DNA of 24,525 nucleotides, from assembly GCA_949745625.1 (NCBI GenBank), contig CATJZR010000167.1:1-24525 (forward strand), in the 5' to 3' direction. This document shows, in pieces, positions 17,801 to 24,525 of the stretch. This stretch comes from an uncultured Eubacteriales bacterium (GTDB lineage: Bacteria > Bacillota > Clostridia > Christensenellales > Borkfalkiaceae). The notes under the pieces are model-generated. The model was not told the DNA's origin and searched no databases. It saw only the letters and a program-made list of their open reading frames with translations. Each line of letters opens with the position of its first letter. The first letter of the stretch is position 1. The translations under genes and the position numbers were made by a program.

Positions 17801-19439
17801 AATGGGCGCGTTCATGGGCAACGCGGGACTTTCCGAAATAACTCTGCCCGCAACGGTTACGAAGATTGACGGCTTCACCTTCGCGCTTTGCGTAAATCTT
17901 CAAACCGTCAAGCTGCCCGCAACGGTCATCGAAATAGGCACCTACGCGTTCAGAGGCTGCGAAAACCTTACCTCTATAAATCTCGGTGCGGTAAAGCTTA
18001 TAGGCGACAATGCGTTCTACGGAGCGACGTACTTGGGCACCGCGGATTTATCCTCGGCAGAAAAGCTGGGCGCAGGCGCGTTCTCTAACACAATGCTTTC
18101 GGGTAAAATAACCGCAAACGCGCTTACCGAAATAGGCGACAACGCGTTCAGCAAAACGGCTATATCGTCGCTGACCGCGCCCAACCTAAAAAGAATAGGT
18201 CAGGCGGCGTTCTACAAAAACGCATACCTTACCGACTTTAATTTCGGCAGCGCAATCGAATACGTCGGACCTATGGCGTTCCTCGGCTGCTCGCGGCTTG
18301 CGATATTCTCGTTCGGCGAGGACAAAAAGACCGACGGCAAAATAAACGATTACGCTTTCTTAAACGACGGCGTGCTTTACGTAAAAATGCCCTCGGGCAA
18401 GGCGGAATTGAAGGCGGTTCCCGGCGGGATGTACGCTTCGACGCTCACCGTTCCCGAAGGGGTTGCGCGCGTTGATATTTACGCGGGCAACAGAAACCCG
18501 TATATAACCAAAATAATACTTCCCGATTCGCTCAGGGCGATAGGCAACTACGCGTTTAACGGCTATTCCAAGCTTGCAGAGGTGGTGTTCAACTCCTCGT
18601 CGGCTCCCGTACTCGAAACGCAGTACTACCCCATAAACGTACAGAGCGAGCAGGATTACTTCCCCGAAGCAAAGCTTGCCGAGGACGCACCCGGCTACGA
18701 TTTGCTGCACAACCAGTTCGGACTGTTCGGATTAGAGCTTTACTACTTCACGTTTAAAGGGCTTGCAGGCTCGTTCAAGCCCGTCAAAATGACCTTACCC
18801 GCCAACGGCGCTTACGGCTACGGCGGCGCGGTGTACGAGGCTTGCTTCGGCAAGGCCGAGGATGCCGGCAGAACGGATTACGTGGCAATGGACGACGCAA
18901 CCGTTTCGTTCCTGCAGTACGCGGATAAGGTTGCCGCGCTCGGCAAGGTGACGCTTTCGGACGAAAGGCTGATAAACAACGCGGTTACGGCGCTCAATTC
19001 CATGACGCAGAGCCTGACCGATTACGGCTATTCGCAGGCGGCCGCCGACGCGCTTATCAAGGCGGTAAGGGACGCGAAGAACGCGCTTACCGAATTGCAG
19101 GTGGCTACCGCAGGCAGAGATTTCAAAAACCTGCTTGCAAAGCTTGCCGCTCTTTCGGATAAGTTCGACGTTACGCAAATAGAGCTTTTGAAGGAAATCA
19201 ACGGCGAAATAAACGCGCTGACAGTGGAAGAGCGCATACTCATGCGCGAAACTCAGGAATACAAAAACTTCGAATCCATAGTAGAACAGTATAACGAGTA
19301 CTGCGCTAAGACAGAGGCGGAGGGCGACGAGGCGGCTGACGCTGCGTTTGCTGCGTTTGCGCTCGGAGCGTCGGCGGTTGTCACTGTATCGGCAATGGCT
19401 GCTGCGGCGTACGCGCTTAAAAAGCGCATGGGACTGTAA
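11898..19439 (+). CDS. Giant surface subtilase (S8 peptidase) with PA insert, Ig-like domains, BspA-type LRRs and C-terminal membrane span
   Basis: A predicted cell-surface serine protease of 2513 aa. The signal peptide ends in FTAC (lipid Cys21). The S8 triad is intact: Asp221 (AILDSGFD), His293 (EHGTHVAG) and Ser622 (LSGTSMASP), with Asn394 (TAASNS) as the likely oxyanion residue. A protease-associated domain (about 450-575) interrupts the catalytic domain, as in lactococcal PrtP and C5a-peptidase-like enzymes. After the protease come a beta-rich region (about 700-1140), two bacterial Ig-like (Big_2) modules (about 1140-1237 and 1280-1367) and about 30 BspA-type LRRs (about 1370-2240). A helical stretch follows, then a membrane span (about 2484-2507) with KKR behind it. 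A GGAG site lies 6 nt before the ATG. It lies directly downstream of the peptide importer, suggesting that it supplies peptides to Opp. The substrate is unknown. Confidence 0.9.
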   Translation: MLKKIVAVVMTAMMAVSFTACGDGEKPTDKEEASGGLASDKIELLKQDTRLTQDQQLSRIKAKKLIENNGYSDGDDVTIMVTLPSNSLVDSFNGGAYASYGTVAEYAVSPSGEVEAQSIALKQRRLIAELSSKGLIKSVEHRYKTVANAIAVTASYGNIEKIASLASVENVVLCDTYNRPQSIPVDKVNTIVNNVDVYETGIFNSGVLDYTGDGTAVAILDSGFDCSHSVFQNSEITKPVFDEGKISSLLNNTNAAGTTAGLSVSDVYYSEKIPFKYDYADKDGDVFPYDSEHGTHVAGIIGGYDKEDKAERITGVAINTQLVLMKVFPDLDEGAETDDILAALEDAALLGVDAINMSLGSSCGFAREVDKVWTNEVYDNLKASGISVITAASNSYSSGFGGEQGNTNMVTNPDSSTVGSPSTYEASLSVASISGVKSRYLIGNGEQVLFFNESNNIAGDPNDFVKELGVTGNGSVSFEYVTVPGSGLATSYAGIRNEIKGKIALVRRGDNTFEEKAQIAKEFGAIGCIIYNNVDGEILMSMGKSDHIPTISISKDDGVRLAEKAKGTLQIGLEQEAGPFMSDFSSWGPTPSLGIKPEITAHGGSIKSAVPGGGYDELSGTSMASPNLCGIVVLIRQYLKDTYPDLSAVEYSRLCNQLLMSSATIIKNEEGNPYSPRKQGAGLASLYNAVNTKAIITVDGQDRPKFELGDDPAKSGVYTLEFGVKNLSADTLSYEVGLDAMTESVSTSDKNHVAEKAYMLGGETSVSLISGGATLSGTTLTLQGGETAKLKIVYKMSGEDKKYITSSFPYGMYVEGFVRLTAKDEGTEISLNAPYLAFFGDWTEAPMFDKTYYEVESQAHDGSIDEEDKLKADYFATTPYGSYFYNYIIPLGTYLYDIDTMTYDAIPATEDHIAVSDILGTIDGISSVYAGLLRSAKEMNFTIVDKVSGEVVYSHTDYNANKAHSLGGSPMPYADYLKISTLKLGLVNNRQYEFKMQGKLDYGTDGGLSTNVRNSFSFDFYCDNEAPIIKEATYEKVYDKTLKKDRFYITLTIYDNQYVQSISPVAFTSSSSYALLTDNPIPVYSERGADNKVRFEVTEYLDAIYSDALIGSALAFSIDDYALNSNIYLCQLPGTRGDFRFTSNGKESGRPLSVINAYVGDVVDLTQYLYSTDATLDSDKDYLKYLEWTAYNTSVVKADPKTKQFKNGEAVCLKEGKTQITVTEKMDGKQATVTLNVKPRAARRNAARDAADAELESVDFIYFDTLFAYSRAAQTSEIQDTGDRVYVSALKDGTVSFYPGEKIKLSYAVKPWYVEDSREFEYTTSNDKVVKVEQDGTVTALREGTAQVTLNVKGSNIKARIRIVVKSEFVIENRTLIAYKGLGGEVVIPDDEGILYIGSYAFCLYDTDRTVELEDDDFDSNKIPSMNTSVTSVIIPAGVEDVQKYAFYNCSGLRSVQLPSSVKFVREYAFYKDEKLTDINLGNVEVIGAHAFQGCKSLKEADLRKCYSIGASGFEGCETLTAVDLSHLRNAAEETLKSGSKVGRTFKDCLALATIILNENTKLCREMFVNTAVEEIDIYETISIPAYAFARSSKLKRVTLHSSLISIDTGAFCESPLLETVRFGGGLQKIGSQAFYATGIKQFTLPDCEVAIGEYAFVSSPLTTLALQSNTVLASIGASAFGETQLTNFTVGADNANYAVDGGSLLISKDGKRIILAAQGKDFGDFVIDAGYEEIASGAFAGCIIGSVTFENPAIAIGDFAFNQCGALQRAVFAEVTSKAYIGERAFNACTELTEVINLDKFASVGNYAFANTGLKTVVLGEGAVYGEGAFFQSQIVNVTLGENSIFGMGAFQNCKMLTTVNMPAGGGVHFGTACFANDTSLEEMDASKTDGVIETETFFGCTSLRGVNIDGVTEVGAYAFADCSALASVVNAMSVKTIGEGAFARQSEKGSAPTFSKIALDSVEEIGMGAFMGNAGLSEITLPATVTKIDGFTFALCVNLQTVKLPATVIEIGTYAFRGCENLTSINLGAVKLIGDNAFYGATYLGTADLSSAEKLGAGAFSNTMLSGKITANALTEIGDNAFSKTAISSLTAPNLKRIGQAAFYKNAYLTDFNFGSAIEYVGPMAFLGCSRLAIFSFGEDKKTDGKINDYAFLNDGVLYVKMPSGKAELKAVPGGMYASTLTVPEGVARVDIYAGNRNPYITKIILPDSLRAIGNYAFNGYSKLAEVVFNSSSAPVLETQYYPINVQSEQDYFPEAKLAEDAPGYDLLHNQFGLFGLELYYFTFKGLAGSFKPVKMTLPANGAYGYGGAVYEACFGKAEDAGRTDYVAMDDATVSFLQYADKVAALGKVTLSDERLINNAVTALNSMTQSLTDYGYSQAAADALIKAVRDAKNALTELQVATAGRDFKNLLAKLAALSDKFDVTQIELLKEINGEINALTVEERILMRETQEYKNFESIVEQYNEYCAKTEAEGDEAADAAFAAFALGASAVVTVSAMAAAAYALKKRMGL
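16005..18620 (+). repeat. BspA-type leucine-rich repeat (LRR_5) array within the giant subtilase
   Basis: Protein-level repeats, roughly 22-25 residues each, with the pattern I-G-x-x-A-F-x-x-C/N-x-x-L-x-x-V/I-x-L-P. Examples are EIGTYAFRGCENLTSINLGA and KIGSQAFYATGIKQFTLPDC. I count about 30 copies of the 'AF' core by eye, starting after FVIENRTLIAYKG and ending near AIGNYAFNGYSKLAEVVFN. Such arrays fold into curved solenoids that bind proteins and are common on surfaces of host-associated bacteria and protists. The DNA copies are diverged, so this is an old array rather than a recent tandem expansion. Confidence 0.88.
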
Positions 19440-19453
19440 GGAGGGCGTAACTT

Positions 19454-20005
19454 ATGAAATTTAAAAAATTAGCGGCGCTTTCGCTTTGCGCCCTCGGCGC
19501 GGCGGCATTCGGCTTATCCGCGTGCGGAGACGAGGTTTCGGAATACCTCGATAAAATGGTATCCTCTGCGGACAGGGCGACTACCGTTGTCGCGCAGGTC
19601 ACTTTAACCGACGGAGGCGTTACGGTCTACACGCTTGAACGCCGTATCGAGGTAGACGTGGCGACGCGCACTGCGTCGGTATCGGACAGTAAAACAGTGC
19701 TTTCGGAAAACTTCGAAACGGTGACGACCTCGACGACGGTTTCGGCGGAAAACGTGACGGGTGAAACGATAGTCGGCTTAAAGCTTTCGGTCGGACTTAC
19801 CGCTTCATACGAAATAGCGGACGGCGCGCTTAGCTGCACCGTGCCCAAGGACAAAATAACCGAAGTGCTTTCGCGGCAGGTTTCCGCGTCGTCGGATATG
19901 ACGCTCAGCGTCGGGTTCGAAAACGGAAACATGACCAAAGCGGAATATTCGTATGTAAATTCGTCGTCGCGCACGGTAAGCGTTACGGTAACGTACGGAT
20001 ATTGA
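19454..20005 (+). CDS. Small surface lipoprotein, unknown function
   Basis: A 183-aa lipoprotein: signal peptide 1-23 and lipobox LSAC, so Cys24 is the anchor. The mature part is almost all beta-strand pattern, rich in Thr, Ser and Val. It ends with a motif of alternating strands, LSVGFENGNMTKAEYSY then RTVSVTVTYGY. A related 'DG-K-I' strand-turn-strand ending occurs in the two larger lipoproteins that follow, suggesting one shared module. AAGGAGGG (19438-19445) overlaps the stop codon of the protease gene and lies 8 nt before the ATG. The gene is 14 nt after the protease and 10 nt before the next lipoprotein, so it is surely part of the operon. I cannot name a function. A ligand-binding or chaperone role for the protease or Opp is speculation. 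Confidence 0.85.
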   Translation: MKFKKLAALSLCALGAAAFGLSACGDEVSEYLDKMVSSADRATTVVAQVTLTDGGVTVYTLERRIEVDVATRTASVSDSKTVLSENFETVTTSTTVSAENVTGETIVGLKLSVGLTASYEIADGALSCTVPKDKITEVLSRQVSASSDMTLSVGFENGNMTKAEYSYVNSSSRTVSVTVTYGY

Positions 20006-20015
20006 AGGAGATAAA

Positions 20016-22358
20016 ATGAAGATATTTAAAAAATTTATTTGCGCCCTCGTGATAGTCGTGCTTGCAATGACGTTCGCGGGCTGCGGCGAGGAAAAACCCC
20101 AGCTTGCGACGCCGCAGAACGTCACCGTCAGCGATTCGGGCGAAATTACCTGGGACGCGGTTGAAAACGCCGAATATTACGGAGTAGTGCTTAACGGCAT
20201 TACATACAGGTGCGACGGCACCAGTTACACGGTAGGCTCGGTTATCAACGATTTTACCTATTCGGTTATCGCGTACGCAAGCGGCTACTCGGCGTCGCTC
20301 CCCAGCGAGGTGCAGACCTTCACGGGCAAGGGGACGCCCCCGCCGCCCGTAGACCCCGACCTTGAAGGAATTACCGTTTCTATAAAGGGAAACCAGCTTG
20401 TCGGCAGCGGCAAAAGCACTAAGTTTACGGCAACGGTTAAGTTCCCCGACGGCCGTACCAACTCAAATGTAGTTTGGTCGGTTACCGAGGGAGGCGAATA
20501 CGGCTCGATAGACGGCGACGGTAAGTTTACCGCAAAGACGGTTACCGAGGACCGCGACGTTACGGTCAGGGCTACCAGCACCGACAACGACGAGAAGTAC
20601 GCGGAAATAATAATCTGCGTTGCTTGTCAGCCCGTGCTCACCGAGGAAATGCTTACTTCGGTCAGCGACAACTATATCGGCTTCGAGGGCTATATGGATA
20701 TAGAGCTGCGCACCTTCGAGCTTTTCGACAAATACGTGGAAACCGTTCAGGTTTCCGGCATTTCCACCCAGATGAACGGCGACAGATGGCACGCGCGCTA
20801 CGTTGACAATTCGACCAACTACGTTGCGGACATTCACTATAAAAACGAAGGCGGCGTCGCCCAGCAGGTCGCGCTCAGCCTTATGAACGACGAACAGTAC
20901 TTCCCCATGACAGACGACGAGGGCAAGCCCGTAAGCTGGCTTGACTCGGGACTGTACAACAACTTTGCAAAGGTTACGGCGGACGATTTCGAGTTCGACG
21001 AGGACGACTGGCGTTATTACTACAAGGGTGCGGACGCGACGCTCGCGCAGAAAATGGTTGCCTCCGCAAACCCCTACGAATTCGAGGCGAGCAGCTTGGG
21101 ACTTATTATAGAGGGAGGCGAGCTTCTCGGCATATTCGCGGAAAGCAAACCCAGCTTCTCTGTGGTTCCCGGCTACAAAGCAATTCAGCGGCTTTACAGC
21201 TATATCAACTGCGGCGCGGACAACGTCGAGGTCCCTCTGATAACCAAGTTCGAGCACAACCCCAAGACGACGGACGGCGGATTTATCGACCACGACGCGC
21301 TTGACGAGGCGATTGCGAATATGCGCAGTCTTGAAAATTACACGCTCGATTTCAGAATGTCTTCGCACATGGCTTCGGGCTATACGATAGGCGGCTACGT
21401 GGAAACGGTAATCGACGGCGATTATTATTTCGAGCCGTATGACATAATTTCCTCGGGCGGAAATCAGATAGCGGTGGCGCGCCCCAACGCGCAGTACGGT
21501 TATCATAAGCTGGACGCAAACACCTACAACAGCTACAACTACAACGCCGACAAGGGAGTATACGAGGCGGCGCGCGCGTTTAAGGGCGATATGGATAAAG
21601 CAAAGGCTTCCTTTGCGTTCGCTTCGGAAATATTCACCTCCTTCCAGACGGCTACGGTCGACGGTAAGGACGCCACGATTTACTATGTGGACGAAACAAT
21701 GTGCACGGTGGCAAGCACTCTCTATTACGGCGTAGGAAACGACGCGCCGCTGTACGGACTGTTTGCAATGCGTTACGAAATGCTTGCGGACTACACGCCA
21801 TACGTCGTGGTGCAGGACGGAAAAATTCTCGAAGCGGGTTTCTTCTATTTCCTCGGCGATATGTACGGCGAAGTGAGAATTTACTATTCGGACTTCAACT
21901 CGGCTTCGATGCCCGACTCGTTCAAATCATTCGACGGCTACGTTCCCAGAGTCCCGCCCGCAAGCTGGGCTGACCTGACCGTAATCGACGAGACAGACGG
22001 CGGCGACAGCGGCGAAGTTAACGCGCTCGAATTCTTTATCGGTATGTTCGGCTCGGCGGAAAAGTTAAACGATTTGCCCTTCTTCGGCGACCTTCTCGGC
22101 GACACCTACGGGTTCGGACTTGCAACCTACCGCCAACCGGGCGGAATAAGTTACAGCGTCGAAACGGTCGTGCTTTACTACGACGTTGCGCTCGACGCGG
22201 ACAGAACCATCAACAGCTCGATTAAATCGGCGCAGGAATTCCTCGTAGAAAACGGATTTGTAAAGAACGCTTACGGCGAATACGTAAAGGGAGACGTTTC
22301 GGCAATGCCCTACGACAGCTCTCTGGATTTCTGGATTTACGTCTGGAAGACAGTTTAA
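20016..22358 (+). CDS. Large surface lipoprotein: Fn3-like and Ig-like domains plus two repeated beta-rich modules
   Basis: A 780-aa lipoprotein; signal peptide with lipobox FAGC (Cys23). Residues about 30-105 look like a fibronectin type III or Ig-like domain (ATPQNVTVSDSGEITWDAVE). A PPPPVDPD linker follows, then a bacterial Ig-like (Big_2) domain (about 118-203). The rest seems to be two diverged copies of one module (about 208-400 and 425-645): for example LGLIIEGGELLGIF in the first aligns with YVVVQDGKILEAGFFYF in the second. A final beta-rich tail (660-780) follows. It is similar in layout and in local sequence to the next protein, so the two are probably tandem paralogs. The GAAGGAG site lies just before the ATG. 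No catalytic motif was found. It is probably a binding protein at the cell surface, with unknown ligand. Confidence 0.85.
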   Translation: MKIFKKFICALVIVVLAMTFAGCGEEKPQLATPQNVTVSDSGEITWDAVENAEYYGVVLNGITYRCDGTSYTVGSVINDFTYSVIAYASGYSASLPSEVQTFTGKGTPPPPVDPDLEGITVSIKGNQLVGSGKSTKFTATVKFPDGRTNSNVVWSVTEGGEYGSIDGDGKFTAKTVTEDRDVTVRATSTDNDEKYAEIIICVACQPVLTEEMLTSVSDNYIGFEGYMDIELRTFELFDKYVETVQVSGISTQMNGDRWHARYVDNSTNYVADIHYKNEGGVAQQVALSLMNDEQYFPMTDDEGKPVSWLDSGLYNNFAKVTADDFEFDEDDWRYYYKGADATLAQKMVASANPYEFEASSLGLIIEGGELLGIFAESKPSFSVVPGYKAIQRLYSYINCGADNVEVPLITKFEHNPKTTDGGFIDHDALDEAIANMRSLENYTLDFRMSSHMASGYTIGGYVETVIDGDYYFEPYDIISSGGNQIAVARPNAQYGYHKLDANTYNSYNYNADKGVYEAARAFKGDMDKAKASFAFASEIFTSFQTATVDGKDATIYYVDETMCTVASTLYYGVGNDAPLYGLFAMRYEMLADYTPYVVVQDGKILEAGFFYFLGDMYGEVRIYYSDFNSASMPDSFKSFDGYVPRVPPASWADLTVIDETDGGDSGEVNALEFFIGMFGSAEKLNDLPFFGDLLGDTYGFGLATYRQPGGISYSVETVVLYYDVALDADRTINSSIKSAQEFLVENGFVKNAYGEYVKGDVSAMPYDSSLDFWIYVWKTV

Positions 22359-22379
22359 AAATTTAAGGAGATTGAAATT

Positions 22380-24525
22380 ATGAAAATCAAGAATTTGGCT
22401 AAAACAGCGGCATCCTTGACGATAGGCGCTGCAATGAGCTTTTCGACTTTCGCGTTCGTCGGCTGCGGCGGCAGCGAGGATAACGGAGAGGAAAAGCCCC
22501 CTATCGTTCTCGAAGACGTAACGGTCAAAATTACCGTTGACAAAACGGAAATCCACTGCGGCACCAACGAAACGGTTACGGCCTCCGTCGCCGTAGACGG
22601 GCTTGAGGATAAGTCCGTCACCTGGTCGGTTGAGGGCAACGGCGCGTCTTTGGTGGAGTTCAAGGACGGCGTGCTTTCGCTTAAAAACGGAGTAACCACT
22701 TCGGTCGACAAGGTGGTAAAGCTGACCGCAACCTCCAACGTGACCTCGCTTAAAAAGGACTCGGTTACCATAACGATTAAGGCGCAGATAATCGAAGGAC
22801 AGGTAGGCGAATTAAAGACGGAAATGTTTACTGCGCTCGGCAACCCGCAAATTACCGTAAGCGGCGAGGTTTCGGACATTTACGACGACTTCAACAACGA
22901 CAACAACGACGTAACCAAGACGTACGACTTTACGGTAAAGATGGCGGACGGAGCCTGGTACGGCGAATGGAACGCCAAAGGCTCCTCCCATAAGGATATA
23001 AACAACTACCGCCGCTCGGAGAACGTTATTGCGAACTCAGACGAGCACACCTTCGACCAGGTTTACATAAACAAGGATAACGAGGTCGCGCAGAAGGCCG
23101 TAACCGACTACAACAGCGTTGCGTCGGTATGGGAAAACCAGCACCTCTGGAATCACCTTGCGCAGCTCGGCACGGATATAGTAAACCAGTGGGAGTACGA
23201 CGCGGAAAACGAGGTTTACCTCTACAAGTTCGACAACTCGTCCGAGGACGACCTCTATCTCAGGGCGTATCTTTCCGTTTCGCTTACGCCCATGCTCGAG
23301 GGGCAGGATACGCTGGAAACGATAGGACTTAAAGTTGCGGACGGCAAAATCACCAAAATGATAGCGTCCACGACGGTAACGTACTACGGCTCGTCCGAAG
23401 AGGGCAGCTCTAAGGACGCGACGTCAATGTCCTATACCACGCTTACCGCCGACTTTACGGACGTGGGCGCAACCGAGGTTCCCACGCCGACCCCTTACGA
23501 GGCGCCGAGAAATGCGGAATACCTCGAAAGGGCGCTCGAAAAAATGGGCGATGCAACCAACTACACCTTCCGTGCGGTCGAAACCACGGTTTCCGCTCCC
23601 CCTATAGACGAAGGGGAATACGCCGATTATTCGCTTAAAAAGAGCAGGACTTCGGCTTCAAATTCAACGTCTTCTACGGGTACCGTCGGCATTGTCGGTC
23701 AGGTAACGCAGGACGCCATCCTGCTTGCGCGTACGGGCAAGTACACCTCCGGTATGGACGACAACCTTTACTGGACGAATTACAGCGGCTATAAGCAGCT
23801 GTCCGCGGACAAATACGACTTCTTCGAATACAGCAACTACCTCGGCGCGTTGCAGGGCAAGCAGCAGTTCCAGGGCAACATCTTCGACAATATGCCCAAA
23901 TTCGATTTCTCGGCAAATATCTTCGAGTACGCCGGAATGTCCGACGTGCAGATAGGCGGCGAATGGGTAGGCGTATACAACTTTACCCTGCGCGAGCCCG
24001 CGGTAACGAGAGACCTTGCAATGCAGGTTTCGGCGCATACCTGGGCAAAGAGTGCAAAGGGCTCTACCTACGGTACGTTCAAAATAAGCGTGCTTGAAAC
24101 GGGCGAAGTGGTTTCCACCGAATTCCCCTACGACATAACTATGGGCACGTATACGGGCGTTATCAAAACCACGTATTCCAAAATCGGCACGACCGTACTT
24201 CCCGAGGACACGTTCGAGGGGTATGAGGCGCGCGTGCTCCGCGAAAACTGGAGTCAGTTCAACGTGAGATACTACTATCCTACGCACACCACGCAGAGCA
24301 TACCCGTAGAGATTGACGGCGGCACACTGCTGAACAACATTTACGGCGACAAGGCGAACACTCTGCCCTCGCCCACGGCGTTCTTTAAGGCGTTCGGCGA
24401 TTCCATGACGGACCTGTTCTTCGAGTGGGACGAAGAGGACAACACCGCGACAGGCGGCGGAATTAAATATTTCGACTACGTTTCCTTCAACCTGTCAATC
24501 GAAGAAAGCGACGAAAACGGAAAGA
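22380..24525 (+). CDS. Large surface lipoprotein, paralog of the preceding one; 3' end outside the window
   Basis: The first 715 codons are visible with no stop. The signal peptide ends in FVGC (Cys29). Residues about 45-135 form an Ig-like (Big_2) domain (VTVKITVDKTEIHCGTNETV). Two modules resembling those of the previous lipoprotein follow. In the first, EVAQKAV and the segment IGLKVADGKITKMI match VAQQVAL and LGLIIEGGELLGI of the neighbour. In the second, LERALEKMGDATNYTF matches LDEAIANMRSLENYTL, and TTYSKIGTTVLPEDTFEGY matches IYYSDFNSASMPDSFKSFD. AAGGAG (22365-22370) lies 9 nt before the ATG. It lacks the Fn3-like first domain of its neighbour. It is the last visible gene of the operon. 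Function is unknown, presumably extracellular binding. Confidence 0.85.
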   Translation, partial: MKIKNLAKTAASLTIGAAMSFSTFAFVGCGGSEDNGEEKPPIVLEDVTVKITVDKTEIHCGTNETVTASVAVDGLEDKSVTWSVEGNGASLVEFKDGVLSLKNGVTTSVDKVVKLTATSNVTSLKKDSVTITIKAQIIEGQVGELKTEMFTALGNPQITVSGEVSDIYDDFNNDNNDVTKTYDFTVKMADGAWYGEWNAKGSSHKDINNYRRSENVIANSDEHTFDQVYINKDNEVAQKAVTDYNSVASVWENQHLWNHLAQLGTDIVNQWEYDAENEVYLYKFDNSSEDDLYLRAYLSVSLTPMLEGQDTLETIGLKVADGKITKMIASTTVTYYGSSEEGSSKDATSMSYTTLTADFTDVGATEVPTPTPYEAPRNAEYLERALEKMGDATNYTFRAVETTVSAPPIDEGEYADYSLKKSRTSASNSTSSTGTVGIVGQVTQDAILLARTGKYTSGMDDNLYWTNYSGYKQLSADKYDFFEYSNYLGALQGKQQFQGNIFDNMPKFDFSANIFEYAGMSDVQIGGEWVGVYNFTLREPAVTRDLAMQVSAHTWAKSAKGSTYGTFKISVLETGEVVSTEFPYDITMGTYTGVIKTTYSKIGTTVLPEDTFEGYEARVLRENWSQFNVRYYYPTHTTQSIPVEIDGGTLLNNIYGDKANTLPSPTAFFKAFGDSMTDLFFEWDEEDNTATGGGIKYFDYVSFNLSIEESDENGK

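Noticed and set aside
16170..17903. 577-codon minus-strand open frame inside the LRR region
   Set aside because: It is antisense to the LRR array, where repeated codon patterns leave the opposite strand open. The product is Arg/Cys-rich with no fold features.
16005..18620. Possible tandem DNA repeat or CRISPR-like array
   Set aside because: Periodicity exists only at protein level. Copies differ at the DNA level and there are no identical repeats with unique spacers.

Overview
The window looks like chromosome from an anaerobic, Gram-positive bacterium of the class Clostridia, probably an uncultured gut lineage. The reasons are the many Sec/lipobox lipoproteins, bacterial Ig-like, InlB-like and BspA-type LRR surface modules, consensus sigma-A promoters, AAGGAG ribosome sites, and a citrate synthase of the anaerobic Re type. 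The genetic code is standard. No tRNA, rRNA, CRISPR array, insertion sequence or prophage gene was recognised.

Layout. (1) 1-2889, minus strand: a Re-citrate synthase-like gene followed after one base by an aconitase gene that runs off the left edge. Together they would make isocitrate from acetyl-CoA and oxaloacetate, the usual anaerobic route towards 2-oxoglutarate and glutamate. (2) 2890-3214: an AT-rich divergent promoter region with a near-consensus sigma-A promoter in each direction. (3) 3215-4387: an InlB-like/beta-helix surface lipoprotein. (4) 4388-4491: a gap with a 7-bp hairpin and a perfect 26-bp palindrome ahead of the transporter genes. (5) 4492-11667: a complete oligopeptide/dipeptide ABC transporter (binding lipoprotein, two permeases, two ATPases), with a strong 14-bp hairpin between the binding protein and first permease genes. 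(6) 11624-11884: a small single-span membrane protein overlapping the last ATPase gene. (7) 11898-19439: a giant (2513 aa) subtilisin-family surface protease with a PA insert, Ig-like domains, about 30 BspA-type leucine-rich repeats and a C-terminal membrane span. (8) 19454 to the right edge: three more lipoproteins. The two large ones appear to be tandem paralogs built from a repeated module, and the last is cut by the window edge.

From 4492 onward every gene is on the plus strand, with gaps of 47 nt or less or with overlaps, and no intrinsic terminator was seen. The stretch reads as one >20-kb operon. The most attractive interpretation is a surface protein-scavenging system: the LRR protease would bind and cut protein at the cell surface, the lipoproteins would help capture substrate, and the Opp system would import the peptides. 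This is inferred from gene content and order. No function was tested, and all homology statements come from reading motifs by eye without database searches.
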